A DNA stretch of 64,000 bases from Prevotella sp. (GTDB lineage Bacteria > Bacteroidota > Bacteroidia > Bacteroidales > Bacteroidaceae), in the NCBI GenBank assembly GCA_016285075.1, contig JAEEQB010000001.1, positions 122,397 through 186,396 of the forward strand, given 5' to 3'. Positions 54,639 through 62,839 of the stretch are shown piece after piece. Below the pieces are notes generated by a model. The model made no database searches. It was not told where the DNA came from and saw only the letters and a list, made by a program, of their open reading frames with translations. Numbering within the stretch: position 1 is the first letter of the stretch; each line of letters starts with the position of its first letter. The position numbers and the translations under genes are program-made.

Positions 54639-56411
54639 ATGCTTCAACGGTTGATACAATGGCGGGAAGAGCATGTCAGCGACAAGATGTTTTTGTTGCT
54701 CCTGGCTTTACTGGTAGGTTTTTTTGCTGCAGTAGCAGCGTTCTTGCTGCATAGCTTTATCAATCAGATTGTAGCTCTTCTCACTTCTTCTTTCTCTAAG
54801 ACCAGGGCAAATTGGCTTTACTTGGTCTATCCTGTTGTTGGTATCTATCTTACTTCGCTTTTTGTACGCCATATTGTCCGTGACGATATCTCTCATGGCA
54901 TTACCCGTATCCTTTATGCCATTTCTTCCAACAAATCAAGACTTAAAGGGCACAACTGCTGGTCTTCTGTCATTGCTTCTGCTATCACAATCGGCTTTGG
55001 CGGCTCTGTAGGCGCAGAGGCTCCCATTGTGCTCACGGGCTCGGCCATCGGCTCTAATCTCGGCCAGATGTTCCATCTTGACCGTAAGACACTTATGACG
55101 CTTGTGGGGTGTGGCGCTGCAGGAGCTATAGCAGGTATTTTCAAGGCTCCTATTGCAGGACTTGTGTTTACCTTGGAAGTGTTGCTGATAGACATGACAA
55201 TGTCATCGCTGCTTCCTATCCTGGTGAGTTGTGTTACGGCTACTTGCTTCACCTATATCTTCAGTGGTGATGCAGCATTGTTCTCTTTCCATCTCGACAA
55301 TGAGTGGGGAGTACAGCGTGTTCCGGCCTGTCTGCTCCTGGGCGTTTTCTGCGGAATGGTGAGCCTGTATTTCATCCGTATGATGGGCTTTTGTGAAGGC
55401 ATATTCGCCCGTTTCAAGTCAAAGCCCTATGTCCGTCTTGTCATCGGTGCTGCAGCATTGAGCCTGCTCATCTTTCTGTTCCCAGCTCTTTTTGGCGAGG
55501 GATACGGCTCTATCAACCTGTTGCTCAACGGAAAGACGGAGGCCGACTGGAATCAGGTGCTCAATAATTCCCTTTTCTCAGGTCAGTCTTCCATGCTTAT
55601 TCCCTATGTGGCTTTGGTCATATTGACCAAGGTCGTTGCCACCAGTGCCACTAACGGTGCTGGCGGATGTGGCGGTACCTTTGCACCGAGTCTTTTCGTG
55701 GGGTGTTTCACTGGCTTCCTTTTCTCTCGCCTGTGGAACATTGAGCAAATAGGTGTCTATGTGCCTGAGAAGAATTTCGCCCTCATGGGCATGGCAGGAC
55801 TCATGTCTGGTGTCATGCATGCTCCCCTTACAGGCATCTTCCTCATTGCAGAGCTTACTGGTGGCTATAGCCTTCTGCTGCCATTGATGATTGTCAGCAT
55901 AACCTCCTATCTCACCATCATTATCTTCGAGCCTCACAGCATCTATGGTGCACGCCTGGCTAAGGAAGGAAAACTGCTTACACACCATACTGATCATGCT
56001 GTGCTAACCCTGATGAATCTTGAATCCTGTCTTGATCGCGATTTCCTCGGTGTGTCTCCTGATATGGAGTTGGGCAAGATGGTCAACAAAATCAGCCGTT
56101 GTAATTCCTCTGTGCTGCCAGTACTCGATGCTGCTGGTACATTCCTGGGCGAAGTCAATATATCGAAGATCCGTAATGTGGTGTTTCGCATCGAACTTTA
56201 CCATCACTTTACCGCCTCTCAGCTTATGCAGGAACCAAAGGCCATACTGAATGAAAATACTCCTATGGTAGATGTCATGAAGACGTTTGAGAAGACGCAT
56301 GCTGACTGGCTTCCTGTCACCAATGAAGATAATTGTCTCCTTGGATATGTCTCCCGTCAGAAGATTTACACGATGTATCGGAAGATGGTAGCAGACATGT
56401 CCGAAGATTAA
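54639..56411 (+). CDS. CLC family chloride channel/antiporter with CBS pair
   Basis: A 590-residue membrane protein, start ATG 54639 (MLQRLIQWREEHVSDKMFLL); a GTG start 48 bases upstream would overlap the GH25 gene. The CLC hallmark GFGGSVGAEAPIVLTGSAIG (G-x-E-x-P, with gating Glu) is present, as is GGCGGTFAPSLFVG. The last about 150 residues carry two CBS domains (LGVSPDMELGKMVNKISRCN, then LMQEPKAILNENTPMVDVMK), which sense adenine nucleotides in other CLCs. Gap of 13 bp after the lysozyme gene. Confidence 0.93.
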   Translation: MLQRLIQWREEHVSDKMFLLLLALLVGFFAAVAAFLLHSFINQIVALLTSSFSKTRANWLYLVYPVVGIYLTSLFVRHIVRDDISHGITRILYAISSNKSRLKGHNCWSSVIASAITIGFGGSVGAEAPIVLTGSAIGSNLGQMFHLDRKTLMTLVGCGAAGAIAGIFKAPIAGLVFTLEVLLIDMTMSSLLPILVSCVTATCFTYIFSGDAALFSFHLDNEWGVQRVPACLLLGVFCGMVSLYFIRMMGFCEGIFARFKSKPYVRLVIGAAALSLLIFLFPALFGEGYGSINLLLNGKTEADWNQVLNNSLFSGQSSMLIPYVALVILTKVVATSATNGAGGCGGTFAPSLFVGCFTGFLFSRLWNIEQIGVYVPEKNFALMGMAGLMSGVMHAPLTGIFLIAELTGGYSLLLPLMIVSITSYLTIIIFEPHSIYGARLAKEGKLLTHHTDHAVLTLMNLESCLDRDFLGVSPDMELGKMVNKISRCNSSVLPVLDAAGTFLGEVNISKIRNVVFRIELYHHFTASQLMQEPKAILNENTPMVDVMKTFEKTHADWLPVTNEDNCLLGYVSRQKIYTMYRKMVADMSED

Positions 56412-56427
56412 GCATAGCACGAACAGA

Positions 56428-57411
56428 ATGAAGAAAGAAGATTTACGCATTGCATTTATGGGTACTCCTGAGTTCGCCGTTGAGACGCTGCGGGCTCTTG
56501 TCGAGAACGGTTACCATGTCGTAGCCGTGGTCACTCAGCCCGATAAGCCTGTGGGACGCCATGCCTCTGTGCTCCAACCCTCTCCTGTCAAACAATATGC
56601 CGTGGCACATGGTATTCCTGTGCTTCAGCCGGAAAAGATGAAAGACCCGCACTTTGTCGAGGCTCTTCGTGCTTTCGAAGCCAATCTGCAGGTCGTAGTT
56701 GCCTTCCGCATGTTGCCAGAAGTAGTGTGGGCCATGCCGCAGTATGGCACTTTTAATGTCCATGCTTCGTTGCTGCCTCAATATCGTGGTGCGGCACCCA
56801 TCAACTGGGCTGTCATCAATGGTGAAACACGCACGGGTGTCACCACTTTCTTCCTTGACCATGAGATAGACACTGGACGCATCATCCTCCAGCAGCCCTT
56901 CGACATCCCTGACACTGCCGACGTGGAATATGTCTACGATGGTCTGATGCATCTTGGTGCCAGTCTGTGTTTGCGGACACTTGAAGTAATCATAGCTGCT
57001 GACGGTAAACCTGAAACCACTCCTCAGAGTGTTCATGCAGCCGATGCTGATTCCCTGAGGCCTGCACCCAAGATATTCAAGGAGACATGTCAGATCCAAT
57101 GGCAGCTACCTGCCAAACAAGTCTATGACTTCATTCGTGGCCTTTCACCTTATCCAGGTGCATGGACCATGCTTGTTGCCCCGGATGGAAAAGAAACCGT
57201 GCTGAAAATATTCAGTACAACCAAGTGCTCTTCTCCTTCACATCATGCTCACGAAGGATCTTCCATTGTCGTTGACAGAAAACACCTTTATATAGCCTGT
57301 TCAGATGGATGGCTCCAGATCAATTCTCTCCAGCTGGCAGGGAAAAAACGTATGGATGCCCAGGCATTTATCAATGGAGTGAAGGATCTTGAAAATTATT
57401 CTGTCAAGTAG
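56428..57411 (+). CDS. fmt: Methionyl-tRNA formyltransferase
   Basis: A 327-residue enzyme that formylates initiator Met-tRNA. LRIAFMGTPEFAVETLRALV is the family start, NVHASLLPQYRGAAPINWAV holds the conserved formyl-folate site (SLLP), and KIFKETCQIQWQLPAKQVYD begins the tRNA-binding C-terminal domain. Gap of 16 bp from the CLC gene. Confidence 0.97.
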   Translation: MKKEDLRIAFMGTPEFAVETLRALVENGYHVVAVVTQPDKPVGRHASVLQPSPVKQYAVAHGIPVLQPEKMKDPHFVEALRAFEANLQVVVAFRMLPEVVWAMPQYGTFNVHASLLPQYRGAAPINWAVINGETRTGVTTFFLDHEIDTGRIILQQPFDIPDTADVEYVYDGLMHLGASLCLRTLEVIIAADGKPETTPQSVHAADADSLRPAPKIFKETCQIQWQLPAKQVYDFIRGLSPYPGAWTMLVAPDGKETVLKIFSTTKCSSPSHHAHEGSSIVVDRKHLYIACSDGWLQINSLQLAGKKRMDAQAFINGVKDLENYSVK

Positions 57412-57469
57412 CACAATAAAATCTAATGCATGGCGTTTCATTTATAAGTAACCCCTTAAATGGTAGCCT

Positions 57470-57583
57470 ATGCAAATGTTTACCCCCGAAGAATTGACAC
57501 CAAGCGAAAGAACGCTTAAATTGATCAGGCTTTTTGCCCACACTTACCGAGTTGTTAACGGACAGGCATATTGCCTTAATTAA
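57470..57583 (+). CDS. 37-residue small ORF between fmt and rpe
   Basis: Starts at ATG 57470 (second ATG at 57476) and ends with TAA 57581-57583. The peptide MFTPEELTPSERTLKLIRLF then AHTYRVVNGQAYCLN has a coherent amphipathic helix and ends in a Cys-containing tail. It resembles a short conserved Bacteroidales hypothetical that I recall only vaguely. The gene is 20 bases upstream of the rpe start and fits the operon orientation. Confidence 0.55.
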   Translation: MQMFTPEELTPSERTLKLIRLFAHTYRVVNGQAYCLN

Positions 57584-57602
57584 GAATTCAAAAGTAGTTA
57601 AA

Positions 57603-58253
57603 ATGACACTTGTATCTCCTTCGTTGCTAGCCGCCGACTTCCTGCATCTTGATCGTGACATCAGCATGATTAACCGCAGTGAAGCCGATTGGCTGCATCT
57701 TGACGTGATGGATGGCGTTTTCGTCCCCAACATCTCTTTTGGTTTCCCTGTTCTCGAGGCTGTAGCATCTCTGTGTCAGAAACCTCTCGATGTCCACTTG
57801 ATGATAGTCCATCCAGAGCATTATATTCAGCAGACGGCTCGACTGGGAGCCATGATGATGAATGTCCATCTGGAAGCTTGCACCCACCTTCATCGTACCA
57901 TTCAGGAAATCCATCAGGCAGGCATGAAGGCCGGAGTCACACTCAATCCCTCAACGCCTGTCTCGTTGCTCGAGGACATCATCACGGATGTGGATATGGT
58001 GTTGCTGATGAGTGTTAACCCAGGCTTCGGAGGTCAGAAATTCATCGAGAATACAATACCCAAGGTGCAGCGCCTGCGTCGTCTCATCAGCGAGAGCGGA
58101 AGCCATGCCCTGATAGAAGTAGATGGCGGTGTCCAAGGAGAAACGGCTCCACGTCTTGTCCAGGCAGGTGTTGACGTGCTTGTCAGTGGAAGCTATGTGT
58201 TCCGTAGTCCTACACCAGAACAGACAATCCACGATTTACGGATGTTAGGGTAG
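57603..58253 (+). CDS. rpe: Ribulose-phosphate 3-epimerase
   Basis: A 216-residue TIM-barrel enzyme of the pentose phosphate pathway, start ATG 57603 (MTLVSPSLLAADFLHLDRDI). Metal and catalytic residues are in DWLHLDVMDGVFVPN, LDVHLMIVHPE, LMSVNPGFGGQKF and IEVDGGVQGET. The upstream frame to 57534 is open but is overlapped by the small ORF. Last gene of the plus-strand set that begins with pfp. Confidence 0.96.
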   Translation: MTLVSPSLLAADFLHLDRDISMINRSEADWLHLDVMDGVFVPNISFGFPVLEAVASLCQKPLDVHLMIVHPEHYIQQTARLGAMMMNVHLEACTHLHRTIQEIHQAGMKAGVTLNPSTPVSLLEDIITDVDMVLLMSVNPGFGGQKFIENTIPKVQRLRRLISESGSHALIEVDGGVQGETAPRLVQAGVDVLVSGSYVFRSPTPEQTIHDLRMLG

Positions 58254-58500
58254 TCCTTTAGCTGCTTCTCGATCCACTAATAAGGTTTCGGAATTTGGGT
58301 GCTCAATATGATGTACCCGGTTTCCGTTTACAAAACACGTAACTACTCAGTCACCTTGGGCTCCCCGTAGGGGCGTTTTGGGTCAACTGCGATATCATTG
58401 ACTTTATTGATATGCACTGATCATTCGTGAAATGACTGCGAGCATTCGTGGGTCTTCGACAAATCTCGTAGTCGTAATAATAATTGTCTGTTATTCTGTC
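58254..58500. other. Border region of the accessory module
   Basis: No gene is seen. Near 58330-58385 lies a short hairpin-like segment (GGCTCCCCGTAGGGGCG), and at 58415-58455 there are partial copies of the ATTCGTGAAAT repeat seen later in the module. Confidence 0.4.
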
Positions 58501-58842
58501 TCAAATGTTTTCGACGAGCAGTCTCTTGAGCGTCCCCAGGAAGCCGTCCTTCAGTGGAGGCGCCTCGGTGGGATAGACCTCATGAACATCCTGCTCCAGC
58601 CTGTCCAGGATCTCACAGACCCTTTCCAACTTTCGCAAGTCATTCTTCTCACTGGCCATCACTGCCCTGACGAGCATGTAGCCTTGACATAAACTGAGAG
58701 CCCTGCCATTTTAGACTCCCCGGCGGGTGTTCTCACTGACATGCATGGCCTTCAAGGCCCGCACCGTGTAGAACTGACGACGTACCTTCAGCCAACCCTC
58801 GATGAAGGCCAGCGTCCGTGGTGTCTTGAAAAACTTTGCCAT
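58501..58842 (-). pseudogene. Small divergent ORF with an in-frame TAA
   Basis: From ATG 58840-58842 the minus strand reads MAKFFKTPRTLAFIEGWLKV then RRQFYTVRALKAMHVSENTR, reaches TAA at 58711-58713 (codon 44), then continues in the same frame with MLVRAVMASEKNDLRKLERV and CEILDRLEQDVHEVYPTEAP to TGA at 58501-58503. Both halves look coding and join to 113 codons, so this is probably a nonsense-inactivated gene, though the second half (ATG 58675-58677) could be translated alone. A minus-strand promoter box lies at 58916-58923. Family unknown. Confidence 0.5.
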
Positions 58843-58895
58843 AGAGCTAAAATTTTGATAGTGAAATGTTAAAGTTCATTGAATTTGTCCTAACA

Positions 58896-58957
58896 TTGTC
58901 GGGACAGACAAGGTGCAAAAGTAGTAATAATTTCCTAACTTTGTACTGTCCGGACAA
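58896..58957. promoter_or_regulatory. Divergent promoters between paired inverted operator-like boxes
   Basis: Minus-strand TACTTTTG (58916-58923) and plus-strand TAACTTTG (58936-58943) -7 boxes lie 12 bp apart. They are flanked by TTGTCGGGACAG (58896-58907) and its inverted near-copy CTGTCCGGACAA (58946-58957); each core is itself a near-palindrome (TGTCSGGACA). This is a natural layout for a repressor controlling both directions. Confidence 0.65.
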
Positions 58958-59011
58958 GATGTGTAGAATCATTTAACAATTTTAAAACTTTTAATACGTT
59001 ATGGACCGACG

Positions 59012-60355
59012 ATGAATCAAGACCGATATGACCTCGTGAAAGGCAGCATGGCTCGAAGGAGAAAGGCTGCCGCAACTGTGTTGGACGCTTCTGCTCCGAC
59101 ACAGGAGGAGATAGACAGTCTGTTGGCTGAGCGCATCACGCCAGACACAGACCTTCCTCCCATGATGCCCCTGTTCAGGATGTTCGACGTACCCTGTTTC
59201 TACCGGGGGGAGCTGGTGGCCGACTGCGGCAAGGCGAAGTCGGGAAAGACGTTCTTCCTCTCCATCCTCATGGCGGCTGCTCTTACAGGAAAGGCCCTGG
59301 CACTGGAACGGACGGAATATCCAACGGACACTGACCCGAAAAGCCCTGAAGGGATCAAGCCGCTGAAGGTGCTTTGGATTGATACGGAACAGAGCCAGCA
59401 AAGCACGCAGGAGATCCTGCGTGACCGGATTATTCCGCTCGCAGAGAAAGGACGTCCGGACGACATGGCTTCTGACGACATGAACAGCATTCCTGGTGCT
59501 TCTGGAAATGTCGCAGGACCGGGTGAGGGTGGGGAAGGCAGGGCCTCGCCGTCGGCTACAGTGAAATCGCTGTGCGATACGAGTTTCTATGCCTTCAACC
59601 TGCGCGGCCTGGGCTTTGAGAAACGAAGCCGTATGGTGGAAGTGGCCATCAGGACACTCAGTCCCGACATAGTGATTGTCGATGGTGTGAAAGACCTCAT
59701 CACCGACATCAACGATGCCGTGCAGGCCACTTTCATCATGGAGAAGATGATGGCGCTGGCCAAGGAGAAGAACTGCTGTATCGTCTGTGTGCTTCACCAG
59801 AACAAGAGTGAGGCAGACCGCAACATGCGTGGCAGCATCGGCACAGAGCTGACCAACAAGGCCTTTGAGGTCTACCAGTGTGAGATGATCGAGGAGTCTG
59901 AGACATTCAAGGTCACTCATACCTACAGCCGCAAGCAGAAGATGAAACGGAAGCTCTACTACCGCATCAGCGATGACGGGCTGCCTGACGAATGTGCTGA
60001 CTTCCAGGAGAGGCTACGCGACGAAAAGGGACGATTCATGAGTGCTAAGGCAAGACATACTGTCACGCCCGACGTGAAATGGGAGTCGTTCAACCAGCAC
60101 TACATCGTCCATGAAGAGGGTGGCACCTACCATTGGGATCTGCGAAGCCTCTTTGAGGATGCCATGGAAGGCCGTTCCGCACGACCCTACAGGCATTTCA
60201 TGGCTGCTTCGCTGAAGCTGAGCCACATTGTGGATGCCAACTACTTCTACCAGCTTGTGAAAGAGGGCGAAAACATGAAGATTATCAGCAAGATTCTGCA
60301 TCCCGACACCAGCGAGACCTGGGTGGAGCTGAAAGAAAACACTTTGCCCTTTTAA
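59012..60355 (+). CDS. RepA/KaiC-like AAA ATPase
   Basis: A 447-residue protein. The P-loop DCGKAKSGKTFFLSILMAAA (Walker A at 73-80) and IVIVDGVKDLITDINDA (Walker B) with NCCIVCVLHQNKSEADRNMR (RecA-type motif) place it with RepA/KaiC/DnaB-type RecA-fold ATPases used by plasmids and phages. The C-terminal 110 residues are helical and lack a recognised domain. Start ATG 59012, about 65 bases after the -7 box, so the operator-like box would sit at the transcript start. Likely a helicase or loader working with the next gene's Toprim protein. Confidence 0.75.
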   Translation: MNQDRYDLVKGSMARRRKAAATVLDASAPTQEEIDSLLAERITPDTDLPPMMPLFRMFDVPCFYRGELVADCGKAKSGKTFFLSILMAAALTGKALALERTEYPTDTDPKSPEGIKPLKVLWIDTEQSQQSTQEILRDRIIPLAEKGRPDDMASDDMNSIPGASGNVAGPGEGGEGRASPSATVKSLCDTSFYAFNLRGLGFEKRSRMVEVAIRTLSPDIVIVDGVKDLITDINDAVQATFIMEKMMALAKEKNCCIVCVLHQNKSEADRNMRGSIGTELTNKAFEVYQCEMIEESETFKVTHTYSRKQKMKRKLYYRISDDGLPDECADFQERLRDEKGRFMSAKARHTVTPDVKWESFNQHYIVHEEGGTYHWDLRSLFEDAMEGRSARPYRHFMAASLKLSHIVDANYFYQLVKEGENMKIISKILHPDTSETWVELKENTLPF

Positions 60356-60372
60356 ATTAAATAAATTAATTA

Positions 60373-60393
60373 ATTTGCCCTTAAAGGGCAAAT
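60373..60393. repeat. 21-bp palindrome in an AT-only spacer
   Basis: ATTTGCCCTT and AAGGGCAAAT flank one A, followed by a stretch of only A and T to about 60430. It lies between the ATPase and Toprim genes, possibly a transcription pause or attenuation site. Confidence 0.65.
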
Positions 60394-60456
60394 ATAAATA
60401 TTAATTTTAAATTTTAAATTTAAATTTTAAAAGACAAATAATAACACGCGCGACCG

Positions 60457-61197
60457 ATGACGAGACTCAATGACATACTGACCCCCTCCTTCCGCAGCTT
60501 GGGCAAGAACACCCCAGATCTTCAGCTGGTGGTCGTTGCCTACGACTCCGACTTCTGTCAGGACGTTGTTGCCAAAGGGTGGCTCACGGAGGAGCAGATG
60601 CACCATGCTGCCGACAGCTATCGCCTGGGCAAGAGCAGGAGCGGCAAGTGCATCTTCTGGATGATTGACGAACTGGGACGAATCCGTGACGGCCGTCTTG
60701 GCAACTCATGGGTGTCACAACTTCTCAAGGCCCGTGAGCCTGAAATCCTGAGGGAGTATCATGCCCGGCACTGTCTCTTCGGACTCCATCTTCTTTGTCA
60801 CACAGATACCACTGATTCCACAGGTTTTAATAATGATTCGTCAGATTCGTGTCATTTGTGTTCAGAAGACAAACCCATTTGTGTCGTAGAGAGCGAGCAG
60901 TCTGCAGTTGTACTGTCCGAGATGCTCCCAGAAAGTCTTTGGATGGCCTATTCTTATGCAGCCAATATGACTCCAGACCTGTTTGAATCACTTCAAGGCC
61001 GCACTGTCACGATCTATCCGCGGACAGACCCCTCTGCGAGCACTTATCTCTCATTCCTGGAATTTGCAGAGGAAGTCCGTTGCCTCTACGACATAGACAT
61101 CACGATTGATGATGTGCTTGAAGAACATGCTACCCCCGAACAGAAGGAACGTCAGATTGATCTCCTCGACTTCCTCCTTGAAGAAAATAAACAGTGA
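60457..61197 (+). CDS. Toprim-type (DUF6371-like) protein
   Basis: A 246-residue protein. The N-terminal 110 residues (LNDILTPSFRSLGKNTPDLQ, then SRSGKCIFWMIDELGRIRDG) and the later PICVVESEQSAVVLSEMLPE, with TVTIYPRTDPSASTYLSFLE, match Toprim folds of the DUF6371 kind found in Bacteroidales mobile DNA (E in VVESEQ, DxD-like PRTD). Between the two parts is a Ser/Thr/Asp/His stretch (about residues 113-140) translated from an intergenic repeat. Probably a primase-like partner of the upstream ATPase. Confidence 0.65.
   Translation: MTRLNDILTPSFRSLGKNTPDLQLVVVAYDSDFCQDVVAKGWLTEEQMHHAADSYRLGKSRSGKCIFWMIDELGRIRDGRLGNSWVSQLLKAREPEILREYHARHCLFGLHLLCHTDTTDSTGFNNDSSDSCHLCSEDKPICVVESEQSAVVLSEMLPESLWMAYSYAANMTPDLFESLQGRTVTIYPRTDPSASTYLSFLEFAEEVRCLYDIDITIDDVLEEHATPEQKERQIDLLDFLLEENKQ
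60796..60870. repeat. CACACAGATACCACTGATTC-type repeat inside coding sequence
   Basis: The run TGTCACACAGATACCACTGA followed by related TCAGATTCGTGTCATTTGTG sequence matches the intergenic repeat family seen at 61600-61620, 63082-63114 and 63270-63310. It is in frame and encodes H-T-D-T-T-D-S-T-G and a Ser/Asp-rich continuation. Confidence 0.75.
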
Positions 61198-61294
61198 TGT
61201 ATGTATACTAAGAATTCTCAATTCTCCGCTAGGCTTTTCCGCTTTTACAAAGGCGTCTGCCGACTAAAAGAACTTTAAATTCTCAATTCTTTCC

Positions 61295-61630
61295 ATGGTC
61301 AACTACTACGACAAACATCGTTTCATCAGCAAGAGTGAGTTAGCCCGCTTAGCAGGCGTATCCTACGCCACTTTCAAGCGCTACCTCCGTACCCGTCAGC
61401 ACATCCTTACCCAGATGGGTGTATCGCCAAAGGCCCAGAAACTGCCTCCCCAGGCAGTGAGGTATATCTGCGAGGACTACTGCATCGATCTCCCTGAGTC
61501 ACTACAGGACCAGAAAGTCCTGAGTCGCTCTCCGCTCTACCAGCAGTTCATCCGTCAACTCCAGGATGCAGAGCACTATCGAATAATGCTCAAGTGTCAC
61601 ACAGATCCAGCAGATCACACAGATTTATAA
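61295..61630 (+). CDS. DUF4248 family protein
   Basis: A 111-residue protein. MVNYYDKHRFISKSELARLA and GVSYATFKRYLRTRQHILTQ suggest a helix-turn-helix followed by LPPQAVRYICEDYCIDLPES. DUF4248 genes lie before HU-like, smalltalk and amidase genes in Bacteroidales. The last residues (CHTDPADHTDL) are translated from the CACACAGATC-type repeat, so the original C-terminus has been replaced or extended. Possibly a small regulator of the module. Confidence 0.78.
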   Translation: MVNYYDKHRFISKSELARLAGVSYATFKRYLRTRQHILTQMGVSPKAQKLPPQAVRYICEDYCIDLPESLQDQKVLSRSPLYQQFIRQLQDAEHYRIMLKCHTDPADHTDL

Positions 61631-61680
61631 ATTGTCAAGAACTAGGGAACTAAAGAATTATTTGATAATGATGAGTGTCA

Positions 61681-61990
61681 TTCGTGAAATTCGTGGTTAA
61701 AAACTATCTGTGATATCTGTGGTTTTGTGTTAGTTTATAATTCGTGAAATTAGTGAAATTCGTAGTTAAAAACTATCTGTGATATCTGTGGTTTTTGTGT
61801 TAGTTTACAATTCGTGAAATTAGTGTAATTCGTGGTTAAAAACTATCTGTGATATCTGTGGTTTTTGTGTTAGTTTACAATTCGTGAAATTAGTGAAATT
61901 CGTAGTTAAAAACTATCTGTGATATCTGTGGTTTTTGTGTTAGTTTATAATTCGTGAAATTAGTGTAATTCGTAGTTCAGAAAAGAAATC
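61681..61990. repeat. 70-bp tandem repeat array
   Basis: Near-identical 70-bp units start at 61741, 61811 and 61881, preceded by a 60-bp version at 61681 and followed by a partial copy at 61951. Units contain TTCGTGAAATTAGTGAAATT and AACTATCTGTGATATCTGTG. There is no spacer diversity, so it is not CRISPR. Confidence 0.92.
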
Positions 61991-62036
61991 TGTGTGACTG
62001 TTGGTCAAAGAGGGTCATTAGCCTTTCCCGATGTAG

Positions 62037-62044
62037 TACCTTTG
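62037..62044 (+). promoter_or_regulatory. Possible -7 box of the HU-like gene
   Basis: TACCTTTG within an AGTAC...GTACT inverted pair, 240 bases upstream of the HU start. It implies a long leader containing the 22-bp array. Confidence 0.4.
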
Positions 62045-62091
62045 TACTCGGTAAGCGGACCACACGGAACCATGTCACTTATGGTTCATCG

Positions 62092-62220
62092 AGACTATCT
62101 GAACGAGTCGTTAAGATTATCTGAACACCTCATTGAGATAATCCCTTAGGGGGTATAGAGACTATCTGAACGACGCAAAGAAACTATCCGGACAGTTCGT
62201 TAAGACGATCTCCTTGGAAT
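62092..62220. repeat. Degenerate 22-bp tandem array, copy B
   Basis: Six units of 22-23 bp start at 62092, 62114, 62136, 62159, 62181 and 62203; most begin AGACTATCTGAACGA or a variant. The reverse complement shares the CGTTCA core and the 22-bp period with the array at 36739-36860. Confidence 0.8.
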
Positions 62221-62284
62221 GCCCTCTGTGAGTCCCATGCCGAACTAATTCTCAATTCTCAATTCACAATTATCAATTCACCAA

Positions 62285-62839
62285 ATGGCCCAGAAATTCA
62301 TCAAAGCCCAAAACAAGAACAGTCACAGTGAGGCCTATGGCAAGTACTTTGCCCAGGCCGTGTACGACAACCACTTCATCGGCACCGAGGAGCTTGCCGA
62401 CTTCATTCAGCGCCAGGCCTCAGTGAAGAAGAGCGACATCAAGGCCGTGCTCCAGGAGCTGGGCGAGGCCCTCAAGCACTTCTTCGAGCTCGGTCAGAAG
62501 GTCAAGCTCGACGGCATCGGCATCCTCAAGGTAGGCTTCTCGTCCATCGGCGTCACCAAACTCGAGGACTGCGGTGCCCAGACCATCACCACCCGCCGCG
62601 TGCTCTTCCAGCCCGAGACCACCCGTGTCGTCGTTGGCCAGGAGAAGAAGGAGGACGGCTCCGTGAAGCAGAAGTACGTCAACGCCATCACCCTGCTGAA
62701 GGATGTCATCTTCGAGGAGACCCACGACAACGCCATGAACACCGGCAGCGGAACTACGAACTCCGGATCAACCGATAACGGTGGTGGCACCACGCCTCCC
62801 GACGATGGTCCTGACAACCAGCCCAGCGACGGCGACTAA
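62285..62839 (+). CDS. HU-like DNA-binding protein with acidic, disordered tail
   Basis: A 184-residue protein. Residues 1-125 form an HU/IHF-like fold: ELADFIQRQASVKKSDIKAV, LQELGEALKHFFELGQKVKL and DGIGILKVGFSSIGV, then the saddle/arm region ITTRRVLFQPETTRVVVGQE. The last about 40 residues are Gly/Ser/Thr/Asp/Pro-rich. Codons strongly favour C in the third position, unlike its neighbours, hinting at high expression or transfer. In the related cluster context the gene stands before smalltalk and amidase genes. Confidence 0.85.
   Translation: MAQKFIKAQNKNSHSEAYGKYFAQAVYDNHFIGTEELADFIQRQASVKKSDIKAVLQELGEALKHFFELGQKVKLDGIGILKVGFSSIGVTKLEDCGAQTITTRRVLFQPETTRVVVGQEKKEDGSVKQKYVNAITLLKDVIFEETHDNAMNTGSGTTNSGSTDNGGGTTPPDDGPDNQPSDGD

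Noticed and set aside
61681..61990. Possible CRISPR array
   Set aside because: Whole 70-bp units are repeated without distinct spacers, and no cas genes are present.
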